The notes beneath the pieces are model-generated. The model searched no databases. It was not told the DNA's origin and saw only the letters and a list, made by a program, of their open reading frames with translations. A stretch of 64,000 nucleotides of DNA. Source: Streptomyces sp. NBC_00285 (GTDB taxonomy: Bacteria; Actinomycetota; Actinomycetes; Streptomycetales; Streptomycetaceae). The position numbers and the translations under genes were made by a program. Within the stretch, counting starts at the first letter, position 1. The number at the start of each line of letters is the position of its first letter. Below are positions 44,039-52,743 of the stretch, one piece after another. The DNA is taken from the NCBI RefSeq assembly GCF_036174265.1, contig NZ_CP108055.1, positions 7,068,001-7,132,000 on the forward strand, in the 5' to 3' direction.

Positions 44039-45278
44039 GCGCCCTCCAGGTCCCAGCCGGCCGCGGTGCGGTTGCCCTGTTGCACAACTCCTCCGACGGC
44101 CATTGCTCCTTCATTGTCTCGTGCGCATCCTCCTTCTTGGAGGTGTGTTCTCCCTTACCTTTCGCCGTGGCCCCGCACGGGCATGCGGAATGCGGCCAGA
44201 CCGGTCGTGAGTGCCAGTTCAATCCGGGCAGTGAGACCTCCCAGCGGGCGCCCGCGCTCGACGGCACCCGGCCGTCCAGGAAGGCGAGCGCGTGGGCGGC
44301 CGCCAACCCGGCGACCGTCGTGGCCAGCGCCAGATCACAGGGTCGCGCCGGATGCGGCCTGCTGCCCGAACGCCACTGGGCGACCAGCCGGGGCCAGGTC
44401 TGGTCCCGGTCGGTCCGTGTCTCGTGCAGACAACCCGCGCAGCCCGTCTCGCCCGGCAGGACGAACGGGCCGACCACCCCCGTGGCCTCGGCCACTCCCG
44501 CGTACAGATGAGGTGTCCCGGACCGCACAAGGGGTTCGCCGGTGGACGGGGCGGGGGCGTGCACGTCGACGTCGTCCCGCGGAGCGAGGATCACCAGGGC
44601 GAATCCGGGATCGTCCGCCCCGTCCGAGGCCCGGGAGCCGTGGCGTGGCAGGCGCCCCGGAGCCGCCGCCGAGACCGCCCGGCGGGCGGCCGTGTCCCTG
44701 CGGTCGCCGACGGAGGCCGCAGGCAGTCCGCCCGGGGCCACGTCCCCAGGCTCCACCCGGCCGCCGTCCCGCACGTCGACCTCCCCGATTCCGGCACCCG
44801 AGAGCAGGGTGGCCAGCACCACGCCCACCCGGCCCGCGCCCCTGACCTGCACACGCAGTGAGCGGCGCGCGGCCAGGAGCGCCATCGCCTCACCCGGTTC
44901 GGACGTGGTCAGGGAGAGGGATGCCAGATCGGGTGCGAGCCGGTCGAGGACCTCCTTCCTCCCGCGCAGGGCATCCGCGGCCGGCCCGCCGCCGTTCGCG
45001 TCGTCGACGAGGCCGGCCCGCGCGAGCCGGTCCACCAGCGTGTCGACATGCCCCTCGGGCAGATCCATACGGTGTCCCTCCTCCCGCAGCAGCGCGAGAC
45101 CGCGCGTGCCGTTGAGCAGGTCGAGGAAGCTGCCCGTCGCCGTGTCCATGGGACCCAGCGTCATCGCGTGTGCCGGGGTCATCCCGAACTGAACGGTGTT
45201 GAGGTCGCGCCAGCCACGCCGGAGCGCGGGTTTCATCTGCGGAACCATGGTGTGCACGAGCGGAACCACTGCTTGCAT
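44031..45278 (-). CDS. ThiF/E1-like protein with N-terminal winged-helix (RRE-like) domain
   Basis: The protein is about 415 residues. The N-terminal 90 residues resemble the peptide-binding wing of thiazole/oxazole-modifying proteins (TVQFGMTPAHAMTLGPMD then LLNGTRGLALLREEGHRMD). The glycine-rich loop RGAGRVGVVLATLLSGAG (146-163) starts an E1-like fold, followed by DVRDGG. Cysteine pairs, CAGC and CPCG, could hold zinc. I see no partner YcaO or precursor peptide nearby, so it is probably not a RiPP cluster; it may adenylate or bind a protein. The start is uncertain: ATG 45278 follows GGGGG, but ATG 45248 or 45236 could also be used. It overlaps the ABC1 gene. Confidence 0.7.
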   Translation of the reverse strand: MQAVVPLVHTMVPQMKPALRRGWRDLNTVQFGMTPAHAMTLGPMDTATGSFLDLLNGTRGLALLREEGHRMDLPEGHVDTLVDRLARAGLVDDANGGGPAADALRGRKEVLDRLAPDLASLSLTTSEPGEAMALLAARRSLRVQVRGAGRVGVVLATLLSGAGIGEVDVRDGGRVEPGDVAPGGLPAASVGDRRDTAARRAVSAAAPGRLPRHGSRASDGADDPGFALVILAPRDDVDVHAPAPSTGEPLVRSGTPHLYAGVAEATGVVGPFVLPGETGCAGCLHETRTDRDQTWPRLVAQWRSGSRPHPARPCDLALATTVAGLAAAHALAFLDGRVPSSAGARWEVSLPGLNWHSRPVWPHSACPCGATAKGKGEHTSKKEDAHETMKEQWPSEELCNRATAPRPAGTWRAHV

Positions 45279-45495
45279 GACAGGCCCCCGTAGCCCTCGT
45301 AGAACGTCTCCGTACACCGTCGGAGCCGGGCGATGGTCGGTCGCGATTCCGGCGGCGGTGCCAGCATGCCCGGACCCGGCCTGGGCGTGCCGAAAGTTGT
45401 CCACAGGTGGGGGTATTCGTCGTACAAATCAAGCGCATGGCGGGCGATCGGAACCGAACCGTCCCGGAGTCGGGACTTCCCGCGTGTGCAGAGGG

Positions 45496-45501
45496 TAACG
45501 T
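45496..45501 (+). promoter_or_regulatory. -10 box TAACGT, leaderless start
   Basis: TAACGT is six bases before GTG 45508; no ribosome site is present. Confidence 0.55.
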
Positions 45502-45507
45502 CAAGGC

Positions 45508-46104
45508 GTGCCCGCCGACCCACTGCACAGCGCCGGAACGCCACAGCGCAGCACGACGAGTCAGCCGCCGAGCGGCTCGGGGGCGAGCGCGATCGAGGTT
45601 CGCAGGAGCAGCCGTCGCCGCCGGACGGTCTCCGCGTACCGCGAGGGCGATCGCACCGTCGTGCTCATCCCTGCCCGGATGTCCGAGGCCGAGGAGCAGC
45701 GCTGGGTGAGCGTCATGCTCGACAAGCTGGCAGCCCAGGAGAGCAAACGGGTTCTCGGTGACACCGAGCTCTCCGAGCGCGCCCGGCGGCTGTCGGACCA
45801 GTACTTCGACGGCCGGGCGCGGCCCACCACGGTCCGCTGGGTCACCAACCAGAACACGCGTTGGGGTTCCTGCACCCCGTCCGAGGGCAGCATCCGGCTG
45901 TCGCACCGGCTGCAGGGCATGCCGGAGTACGTCGTCGACTACGTTCTGGTCCACGAGCTCGCACATCTGCTCGTCCCGGGACACGGGCCCCGTTTCTGGC
46001 GGCTGCTGGAGGCCTATCCGCGCACCGAACGGGCCAAGGGCTACCTGGAAGGCGTAGTCGCCGCGGACCGGTTGCCGCATCCTCCGGGCGCCCGCGGAGA
46101 GTGA
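45508..46104 (+). CDS. DUF45/YgjP-like zinc metallopeptidase
   Basis: The 198-residue protein has the DUF45 signature TRWGSCTPSEG (about 117-127) and the zinc motif HELAHLLVPGH (His149, Glu150, His153, His159), so the active site is complete. A basic Arg/Ser segment (RRSSRRRR) stands near residue 35. Family members such as E. coli YgjP are cytoplasmic metallopeptidases of uncertain substrate. No signal peptide is visible. GTG 45508 is fixed by the leaderless promoter. It diverges from the ThiF-like gene and faces the TerD-AIM24 operon. Confidence 0.88.
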   Translation: MPADPLHSAGTPQRSTTSQPPSGSGASAIEVRRSSRRRRTVSAYREGDRTVVLIPARMSEAEEQRWVSVMLDKLAAQESKRVLGDTELSERARRLSDQYFDGRARPTTVRWVTNQNTRWGSCTPSEGSIRLSHRLQGMPEYVVDYVLVHELAHLLVPGHGPRFWRLLEAYPRTERAKGYLEGVVAADRLPHPPGARGE

Positions 46105-46219
46105 CCACGGACTCGAACAGGTTTTTGTACCGGATCTGTACCGAGCTCCCTCGGTGTCCGAGTTTGCCGTTAGCCTGTCGCGACGCACTTGCATTCGGGA
46201 TGGGGGACGGTCGTTACGC

Positions 46220-47782
46220 ATGGCCAGGGAATTCCAGCGCGGCCACAAGGCCAAGATCAGTGACCTGACCGCGGGCACGGACCTGTACGTAGGTGTACAG
46301 ATCTCCGGCCCCGGACTGACCTTCGACATCAGCTGCTTCGGGCTCGACGCCGAAGAACAGCTTTCGGACGACCGCTACTTCATCTTCTTCAACCAGCCGA
46401 AGTCTCCCGAGGACTCCGTTCAGCTCCTGGGTGCGCAGGCGGGCGACACGGAGTCGTTCCGGGTCACGCTCGACAAGATTCCGTCGCAGATCCAGAAGCT
46501 CTCGTTCACGGCGACTCTCGACGGCGACGGCCAGATGTCGCAGATCGCCCCCGGCTGTCTCCGTATCGTCGCCGGCGGCGAGGAAGTGGCCCGGTACCCG
46601 TTCGACGGCAGTGAGTTCTCCACCGAGCGCGCTGTGATGGTGGGCGACCTGTACCTGAAGGACGTCTGGCGGTTCGCCGCGGTCGGCCAGGGCTTCGACG
46701 GCGGGCTGGACGCGCTGCTGAAGAACTTCGGCGGCGAGGTCGCCGAGGAGGAGCCGGAATCCTCGCCCCAGGTCGCCGTACCGGCACAGGCCCAGCCGCC
46801 GGCCTTCGCCCCACCCGCCCAGGTCGCCGCGCCGGCTCCGTCGTTCGGCGCACCGCCCGCTCCGGCGCCGTCCGTCCACACCGCTCCGACGCTCGCCGGG
46901 ACCGCCGCCCCGCCCGCGCCCGCCGCGCCGACGAGCCCGCAGACGTTCGCGCCGCCCGGCGCGCCTGCGCCGGGTCAGTACTCGCCCCCCGGCGCGCCCG
47001 CGGGTCAGTTCACGCCCCCGGGTGCCGTCGCGGGTCAGTTCGCGCCTCCCGGTGCCCCCGGGGCCTTCCCCGGTCAGGCGCAGCCCTTCGGCGGCGGCAC
47101 ACAGCTCGCTCCCGTGCCGCCGGAGGCGAACGTCCGTGTCGTCCTGACGAAGTACGCGGAAGCCCCGGTCGGCGACCGCTGGACCGAACAGAACGCGAAC
47201 CTGGTGCGGGCCACCCTCACCAAGGACGCCCCCATCCTCGCCAAGCAGGGCAGCATGGTCGCCTACCAGGGCGACATCGACTTCGCCCACAAGGGCTCGG
47301 GAGTGCTCGGCAAACTCACCGGGGCGCTCACCGGCCAGGGCATGTCCCTGATGCGCTGCACCGGCAACGGCGAGGTGTTCCTCGCCGACGAGGCCAGCCG
47401 TGTCTTCGTCATCCGTCTGCAGGGCGAGCAGCTCTACACCAGCGCCCAGGGTGTCCTCGCCTTCGACGAGTCCCTGGAGACCGAGGTCCGCCGCATCGAG
47501 GGCGAGGGACTGCCCGGCGGGGGCTTCTTCAGCATGCTCTTCTCGGGCACCGGAGCGGTCGTCGTCAAAACACGCGGCGTGCCCGTCGTCATCCCGGTCG
47601 GCCCGGCCACCTACGTCGACGGCAACGCCGTGATCGCCTGGTCAGCCGGTGCGCAGGCGGTCACCACGACCGCGCTCAGGCTGCGTCGCTCCGGGTACGC
47701 CCAGCCGACGACCGAGGCCGTGAACCTCCAGTTCCGCGGCGCCCCCGGCAACTTCGTCGTCGTACAGCCCTTCGAGGTGTGA
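46220..47782 (+). CDS. TerD-AIM24 fusion protein
   Basis: The 520-residue protein has an N-terminal TerD-like domain (HKAKISDLTAGTDLYVGVQI, ISCFGLDAEEQLSDDRYFIF, about 1-175), a Pro/Ala/Gly-rich linker with repeats of the type PPGAPxGQF (about 180-305), and a C-terminal AIM24 (DUF124) domain with ILAKQGSMVAYQGDIDF and MRCTGNGEVFLADEA. TerD domains bind calcium and act in stress responses; AIM24 domains form beta-rich oligomers of unknown activity. ATG 46220 has a GGGGGACGG stretch upstream. It heads a cluster with two stand-alone AIM24 genes spaced by 4 and 19 bases. Confidence 0.88.
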   Translation: MAREFQRGHKAKISDLTAGTDLYVGVQISGPGLTFDISCFGLDAEEQLSDDRYFIFFNQPKSPEDSVQLLGAQAGDTESFRVTLDKIPSQIQKLSFTATLDGDGQMSQIAPGCLRIVAGGEEVARYPFDGSEFSTERAVMVGDLYLKDVWRFAAVGQGFDGGLDALLKNFGGEVAEEEPESSPQVAVPAQAQPPAFAPPAQVAAPAPSFGAPPAPAPSVHTAPTLAGTAAPPAPAAPTSPQTFAPPGAPAPGQYSPPGAPAGQFTPPGAVAGQFAPPGAPGAFPGQAQPFGGGTQLAPVPPEANVRVVLTKYAEAPVGDRWTEQNANLVRATLTKDAPILAKQGSMVAYQGDIDFAHKGSGVLGKLTGALTGQGMSLMRCTGNGEVFLADEASRVFVIRLQGEQLYTSAQGVLAFDESLETEVRRIEGEGLPGGGFFSMLFSGTGAVVVKTRGVPVVIPVGPATYVDGNAVIAWSAGAQAVTTTALRLRRSGYAQPTTEAVNLQFRGAPGNFVVVQPFEV

Positions 47783-47786
47783 GGCC

Positions 47787-48464
47787 ATGGACTCCCAGAC
47801 TCTGAGTGCGCACCGCGCCGCCCCGACCGGCGTCCGCATGAGTGTGCACAGCTCCAAGACGCTCAAGGTCACCATGGTCAGCGGGCAGGACTTGATCGCC
47901 AAGGCCGGCTCGATGATCGCGTACGACGGCTATGTGCAGTTCGACGGCGCGCCCGCGAGCCTGCGCCGTTCGGCGGAGGCGATGGTCACCGGCGAGGGCG
48001 GCCGGCTGATGCTGGCGCGCGGCGACGGAGACCTCTACCTGGCCGACTACGGCGGCGACATCCTCGTCCTGCACCTGAACGGCGAGGCGCTGTCGGTCAA
48101 CGGGGCCACGCTGCTGGCCTGCGACGCCTCGCTCGAACTGGCCATCGAACCGGTCAAGGGACTCGCCAAGCTGTCCGGCTCCGGACTGACCAACCTCGTC
48201 ATCAAGGGCACGGGCTGGGTCGCCCTGGTCAGCCGCGGCATCCCGATGGCCCTGGACTGCGCCGAACGCGAGACGTACGTCGACCCGGACGCGCTCGTCG
48301 CCTGGACGACCGGGATGGAGATGAAGGCCCGCCGCACCATCAAGGCGAGCGCCCTCATCGGCCGCGGCAGCGGCGAGGCCTTCCAGATCGGCTTCAAGGG
48401 GCAGGGCTTCGTCGTCGTCCAGCCGAGCGAGGACACCGGCGACCGATTCAAGATCCGGGGCTGA
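47787..48464 (+). CDS. AIM24 family protein
   Basis: The 225-residue protein carries one AIM24 (DUF124) beta-helical domain: LIAKAGSMIAYDGYVQF, LMLARGDGDLYLADYG, and YVDPDALVAWTTG near the end. It starts four bases after the TerD-AIM24 gene, so translation is linked. Domain members oligomerise and are found near membrane or stress genes; a function is not known. The sequence lacks a signal peptide and membrane span, so it is soluble or peripheral. Confidence 0.9.
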   Translation: MDSQTLSAHRAAPTGVRMSVHSSKTLKVTMVSGQDLIAKAGSMIAYDGYVQFDGAPASLRRSAEAMVTGEGGRLMLARGDGDLYLADYGGDILVLHLNGEALSVNGATLLACDASLELAIEPVKGLAKLSGSGLTNLVIKGTGWVALVSRGIPMALDCAERETYVDPDALVAWTTGMEMKARRTIKASALIGRGSGEAFQIGFKGQGFVVVQPSEDTGDRFKIRG

Positions 48465-48483
48465 GGGGAGCACCAGACACATC

Positions 48484-49221
48484 ATGCACAGCACACTCTT
48501 CGCACACGTCCCGGTCGAGTCGACCGGGCGCTACACCCTGCAGAACCCACAGCTGCTGAAGACCGACGTCACCCAGGGCAGCAGCCCGATCCTGGCCCGG
48601 CAGGGCGCCATGGTGGCCTTCGAGGGTCAGGTCGAGTTCGACAGCCAGTACCGCAACCGCAACTGGCGCAACGTCGAGCGGATGACCGGCGAACGCCTCG
48701 AACTCATGCGCTGCAAGGGCAACGGCGTCGTCTACCTGGCCAACCTCGCCCAGCACCTGCACGTCATGGAGGTCGGCAGCGGGATCACCGTCGACAGTTC
48801 CTACGTCCTGGCCTTCGACGGCTCCCTCGGCGTCGGCATCGTCGCGGTGGACAGCGCGGTCGAGGTGGCCGCCGCGGGCGCCTACAACCTGGAGCTGTCC
48901 GGCTCCGGGCAGGTCGTCCTGATGACCTCGGGCGAGCCACTGGTGCTGGAGGTCGGACCGGAAAAGAACGTCTGTGTCGACTCCGACGCTGTCATCGCCT
49001 GGTCCACATCCCTGCGCACCCAGCTCCAGGCGCCCACTTCCACCTCCGGCGTGTGGCGCCGCAGGGGCACCACCGGCGAGGGCTGGGAGATGCACTTCGG
49101 CGGTACGGGCCACGTCCTGGTCCAACCCAGCGAACTCCTGCCGCCGCAGGGCATGCGCAACGGCGGGATGCTCGGCCAGTTCGGCATGCGCGGCAACTCC
49201 CTCGGCGGCAGCAACAGCTGA
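48484..49221 (+). CDS. AIM24 family protein, second copy
   Basis: The 245-residue protein is a further AIM24 domain paralogue (ILARQGAMVAFEGQVEF, LELMRCKGNGVVYLANL, VCVDSDAVIAWSTS), with a Gly/Asn/Ser-rich C-terminal tail. GGGGAG lies 14 bases before ATG 48484. The three genes from 46220 form a single operon ended by the terminator at 49239. Three paralogous domains in one operon suggest a hetero-oligomeric complex; this is an inference. Confidence 0.9.
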   Translation: MHSTLFAHVPVESTGRYTLQNPQLLKTDVTQGSSPILARQGAMVAFEGQVEFDSQYRNRNWRNVERMTGERLELMRCKGNGVVYLANLAQHLHVMEVGSGITVDSSYVLAFDGSLGVGIVAVDSAVEVAAAGAYNLELSGSGQVVLMTSGEPLVLEVGPEKNVCVDSDAVIAWSTSLRTQLQAPTSTSGVWRRRGTTGEGWEMHFGGTGHVLVQPSELLPPQGMRNGGMLGQFGMRGNSLGGSNS

Positions 49222-49238
49222 CCGCCGGGACGGTACAG

Positions 49239-49273
49239 GTAAGGGGCGCCCGCCATTGCCGGGCGCCCCTTAC
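49239..49273. terminator. Bidirectional terminator between AIM24 and Nudix genes
   Basis: A 14-bp perfect stem (arms 49239-49252 and 49260-49273, loop ccattgc) sits between two convergent genes and can serve both. Confidence 0.85.
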
Positions 49274-49281
49274 ACATGCGC

Positions 49282-49803
49282 TCACAGCCTCGCGCGCGTG
49301 GCTTCCAGTAGTCGTACGACCGATTCGTCGGCGACCCCCGCAACCTCGTCGTAGGCGAACCACCGCACGTCGAGCGACTCGTCGCTGATCGTCTCCACGG
49401 CGCCGTGCGGGGCGAGTGCCGCGTACTGGACGTCGAAATGCCAGTGACAGGGCGCCGGGATGGGATGCCGGTCCAGCCGGACCGGGCCGCCGGGCAGCAG
49501 GGTGAGCCCCGCCACGCCCGACTCCTCCGTCGCCTCACGCAGGGCCGCCGCCGCCACGGAGACGTCCTGAGGCTCGCAGTGGCCACCCATCTGGAGCCAC
49601 ATGCGCAGCTTCTTGTGGAGGGTGAGCAGAACCTGCCCGCGCGAGGGGTCGATCACCAACGCGCTCGCCGTGATGTGCCCCGCGTGACAGGCCTTCCACA
49701 TGCCGTCCGGGTGGGCCGACAAGTGATCCAGATAGGCCTGGCGCAGCTCCTCCTGGTCCTCGTAACCCTTCAGTACGAGGACCGCGTCGTCGTGGAGGCT
49801 CAC
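49282..49803 (-). CDS. Nudix hydrolase
   Basis: The 173-residue protein has a Nudix box GGHCEPQD...LREATEESGV (about 92-116). The first Glu position of the GX5E element reads Asp, with one extra residue before REA, so the box is slightly irregular; the REATEESG core is normal. Similar proteins hydrolyse nucleoside diphosphate derivatives. GTG 49803 overlaps the stop of the upstream metalloprotease gene (GTGA), so the two are coupled. A frame open further upstream overlaps that gene and is not part of it. Confidence 0.88.
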   Translation of the reverse strand: MSLHDDAVLVLKGYEDQEELRQAYLDHLSAHPDGMWKACHAGHITASALVIDPSRGQVLLTLHKKLRMWLQMGGHCEPQDVSVAAAALREATEESGVAGLTLLPGGPVRLDRHPIPAPCHWHFDVQYAALAPHGAVETISDESLDVRWFAYDEVAGVADESVVRLLEATRARL

Positions 49804-51227
49804 TCGGTGTCGTCGCCCTCGGAGTCGTCCTTCTTCTTCAGGTCGGGCTTCTCCGCTGCCTCGCCGAGCATCTTGTCCAGCTCGGAGAAGTCCAGCTGCT
49901 CGCGGTGCACGAAGCCGTCCGGGTCGTCCAGGTCGGAGGCGGTCGGCAGCATGTCCGGGTGGGCCCACAGGCCGTCCCGGCCGTCGACACCGCGCGCGTC
50001 CGTGAGCGAGGCCCACAGGCGGGAGGCGTCGCGCAGGCGGCGCGGGCGCAGTTCCAGACCGATCAGCGTGGCGAACGTCTGCTCGGCGGGCCCGCCAGAG
50101 GCACGGCGGCGACGCAGGGTCTCGCGCAGCGCGTCGGCGGACGTGAGGCGCGGCTTCGCAGCCGCGTGGACCACCGCGTCCACCCAGCCCTCCACGAGCG
50201 CCAGAGCCGTCTCCAGACGGGCCAGGGCCGCCTTCTGCTCCGGGGTGTCCTCCGGCTGGAACATGCCCTGCTGGAGGGCGTCCTGAAGCTGTTCGGGGTT
50301 CTGCGGATCGAACTGGCCGACCACGTCCTCCAGCTTGGCGGTGTCGACCTTGATCCCGCGCGCATAGCCGTCGACCGCGCCGAACAGGTGCGAGCGCAGC
50401 CACGGCACGTGCGTGAACAGGCGCTGGTGGGCGGCCTCGCGCAGGGCGAGGTACAGCCGCACCTCCTCCTTGGGCACGCCCAGGTCCTTGCCGAACGCCT
50501 CGATGTTCACCGGCAGCAGCGCCGCCTTGCCGGCCGGGCTCAGCGGCAGGCCGATGTCGGTGGAGCCGACGACCTCGCCCGCGAGCACGCCGACGGCCTG
50601 TCCGATCTGAGTGCCGAACATGGCGCCGCCCATTGAGCGCATCATGCCGATCAGCGGGCCGGCCATGGCCTGCATCTCCTCCGGCAGGACATCGCCCATG
50701 GCGGTGCCGACGCGCTCGGCCACCGGGTCCACGAGCTCCTTCCACGCGGGCAGGGTCGCCTCGACCCACTCCGCGCGGGACCACGCCACGGCGGAGCCCG
50801 CACCGGACGGCAGGGACGTCGCGTCGTCGAGCCACAGGTCGGCGAGCCGGACGGCCTCCTCGACCGCGGTGCGCTCGGCGGGGCCGACGCTCGCGTCCTT
50901 GGTGCCGTCAGGGGTGCCCTGGGAGACGGTCTGGCGGGCGATCTGCTTGGCCATGTCCCAGTTCACCGGGCCGCCCTCGTAGGAGAGCATCTGGCCCAGC
51001 TGCTGGAAGGCGGCGCCCAGGTCGGTGGGGTTCAGGGAACCGAACATGGCTGCGAGCGGATTGTCGGCACCAGGGCCGCCAAAGCCTCCGGCGCCGGGCA
51101 GGTCGCCAAAACCGAACGGGTTGGCCGGGCCCTGACCACCACCGCTCTGCTGGTCCTTCTTCTTGCCCTCGTCGCCGTCGTCCGGCTCCTCCGGCGGAAG
51201 GCCGAATCCGAATGGGGTGTCACTCAC
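49800..51227 (-). CDS. Zinc-dependent metalloprotease of the DUF2342 family
   Basis: The 475-residue protein has an N-terminal Gly/Pro/Asp-rich stretch followed by the DUF2342 domain: GTQIGQAVGVLAGEVVG, VRLYLALREAAHQRLFTHVP (near 250-270) and VDGYARG. The family is classed with zinc-dependent metalloproteases and with proteins associated with F420 metabolism; the EAAHQRLF segment is the putative active-site region, but a standard HExxH is absent. GTG 51227 follows GAGGAA with a normal gap. It is coupled to the Nudix gene. A homologue stands in the mycobacterial whiB7 neighbourhood. Confidence 0.88.
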   Translation of the reverse strand: MSDTPFGFGLPPEEPDDGDEGKKKDQQSGGGQGPANPFGFGDLPGAGGFGGPGADNPLAAMFGSLNPTDLGAAFQQLGQMLSYEGGPVNWDMAKQIARQTVSQGTPDGTKDASVGPAERTAVEEAVRLADLWLDDATSLPSGAGSAVAWSRAEWVEATLPAWKELVDPVAERVGTAMGDVLPEEMQAMAGPLIGMMRSMGGAMFGTQIGQAVGVLAGEVVGSTDIGLPLSPAGKAALLPVNIEAFGKDLGVPKEEVRLYLALREAAHQRLFTHVPWLRSHLFGAVDGYARGIKVDTAKLEDVVGQFDPQNPEQLQDALQQGMFQPEDTPEQKAALARLETALALVEGWVDAVVHAAAKPRLTSADALRETLRRRRASGGPAEQTFATLIGLELRPRRLRDASRLWASLTDARGVDGRDGLWAHPDMLPTASDLDDPDGFVHREQLDFSELDKMLGEAAEKPDLKKKDDSEGDDTE

Positions 51228-51418
51228 GGGATTCCTCGGCTGGTAAGGCCACCGGTTCCTCCGGCGGCGCGGCTGCCCGATAACACCACCCAGCGTAGAC
51301 ACCGCGGGCGGTTCGGGCCTCGGTGCTCCGCCGACTCGCGGCCTGCGGCAGGATGGATGCCACCTGGTACGTACGCGTCACTCGCGTTCCTACTGAAGAC
51401 AACCGCTGGAGACGCCCG

Positions 51419-52534
51419 GTGAGTTCCCCTGATCCGCAGGTTCGCGCAGCGCGAAACCAGTCAACCAATCCCGCCGCGCGCGGGCCAGTCGTCGCGGTCA
51501 CCGGTGCCGCGTCCGGCGTCGGAGCCATGCTCACCGAGCGGCTCGCCGCCTCCGAGGAGATCAAGCAGGTCATCGCGCTGGACGAGCGGCGCGGCGAGTG
51601 CGAGGCGGCGCAATGGCACATCCTCGATGTGCGTGATCCGGCCATCGCGGAGAAGCTGCGGGGCGCCGACGTCGTGGTGCACCTGGCGCTCGATCTCGAT
51701 CTGGAGACCGATCCGGCCGCCCGTACGGCGTACAACGTGCGGGGGACACAGACCGTCCTGACCGCCGCTGCGGCCGTCGGCGTCCACCGGGTCGTGCTGT
51801 GCACCTCCGCGATGGTCTACGGGGCGCTCCCGGACAACGAGCTGCCGCTGTCCGAGGATGCCGAACTGCGGGCCACGGCGGAGGCGACCGGCGTCGGGGA
51901 CCTGCTGGAGATCGAGCGGCTCGCGCGGCGGGCGCCGCGGGCACACCCCGGACTCAACGTCACCGTCGTACGGCCCGCCGTGCTGGTGGGCGGAGGGACC
52001 GACACCGCGCTGACCCGGTACTTCGAGTCGCCGCGGCTGCTGGTCGTCGCGGGGTCCCGGCCCGCCTGGCAGTTCTGCCACCTCGAGGACCTGTGCAGCG
52101 CTCTGGAGTACGCCGTCCTGGAGAAGGTCGACGGGGAGCTCGCCGTCGGGTGCGACGGGTGGCTGGAGCAGGAGGAGATCGAGGAGCTCAGCGGGATCCG
52201 GCGGATGGAGCTGCCCTCGGCGGTCGCGCTGGGAGCGGCGGCTCGGCTGCACCGGATCGGGCTGACGCCGTCTCCGGCGGGGGATCTCGCGTACACGATG
52301 TACCCCTGGGTGGTGAGCGGGAGCCGGCTCCATGACGCCGGGTGGCGGCCGAAGTGGACCAATGAAGAGGTTCTTGCGGAGCTGCTGGAGGAGGTCGCCG
52401 GACGGCACACGGTTGCCGGGCGGCGGCTCGGGCGCAAGGACGCGACGGCTGCGGGAGCCGCGGGGGCGACGGTGGCGCTGCTAGGTGCGGCGGCCGTCGT
52501 ACGGCGGGCTCGGAAGGCGCGTCGGCGGATCTGA
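51419..52534 (+). CDS. NAD-dependent epimerase/SDR-family protein, likely altered active site
   Basis: The 371-residue protein begins with a disordered segment and the NAD motif VAVTGAASGVGAML (residues 25-38). The Ser/Thr element (CTSAMVYGAL) is present, but the expected YxxxK is not: the corresponding region reads GVGDLLEIERLARR. A canonical dehydrogenase reaction is thus doubtful; it may only bind nucleotide. The C-terminus has a short hydrophobic segment (GATVALLGAAAVV) and an Arg/Lys tail, so it may be membrane-anchored. GTG 51419 has GGAGA before it. It diverges from the DUF2342 gene and stands alone. Confidence 0.85.
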   Translation: MSSPDPQVRAARNQSTNPAARGPVVAVTGAASGVGAMLTERLAASEEIKQVIALDERRGECEAAQWHILDVRDPAIAEKLRGADVVVHLALDLDLETDPAARTAYNVRGTQTVLTAAAAVGVHRVVLCTSAMVYGALPDNELPLSEDAELRATAEATGVGDLLEIERLARRAPRAHPGLNVTVVRPAVLVGGGTDTALTRYFESPRLLVVAGSRPAWQFCHLEDLCSALEYAVLEKVDGELAVGCDGWLEQEEIEELSGIRRMELPSAVALGAAARLHRIGLTPSPAGDLAYTMYPWVVSGSRLHDAGWRPKWTNEEVLAELLEEVAGRHTVAGRRLGRKDATAAGAAGATVALLGAAAVVRRARKARRRI

Positions 52535-52589
52535 GTGGGCTGGGGGTGGCGTCTGGGTTTTCTCGCCCCCGCCGCCCCTTCCCGTCCCT

Positions 52590-52640
52590 CGGGGGCTCCG
52601 CCCCCGGGCCCCCGCTCCTCAAACGCCGGAGGGGCTGGAT
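52590..52640. repeat. Streptomyces-type intergenic GC-rich repeat
   Basis: The hairpin cgggggctccgcccccg (52590-52606) is followed by cctcaaacgccggaggggc. This ctccgcccc...cctcaaacgccggagg pattern is widespread between genes in Streptomyces and probably arises from a repeated element of unknown function. Confidence 0.7.
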
Positions 52641-52743
52641 GACGCCGGACGGGCTGCATCGTAGGACGCTCCAAAGGCGCACACGCGTGTGCCGGGCGAT
52701 CACGCAATTCCCGCCCCTCTCCGGTGTGCGGCACGATGGACGT

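Noticed and set aside
44031..44170. A second small ORF with AAGGAG near the end of the ThiF-like gene
   Set aside because: The candidate frame overlaps both ThiF-like and ABC1 genes and has no homologue I recognise.
44031..45278. Thiopeptide/TOMM biosynthetic cluster
   Set aside because: Only an E1/RRE-like protein is present. No YcaO, dehydrogenase or precursor peptide was found nearby.
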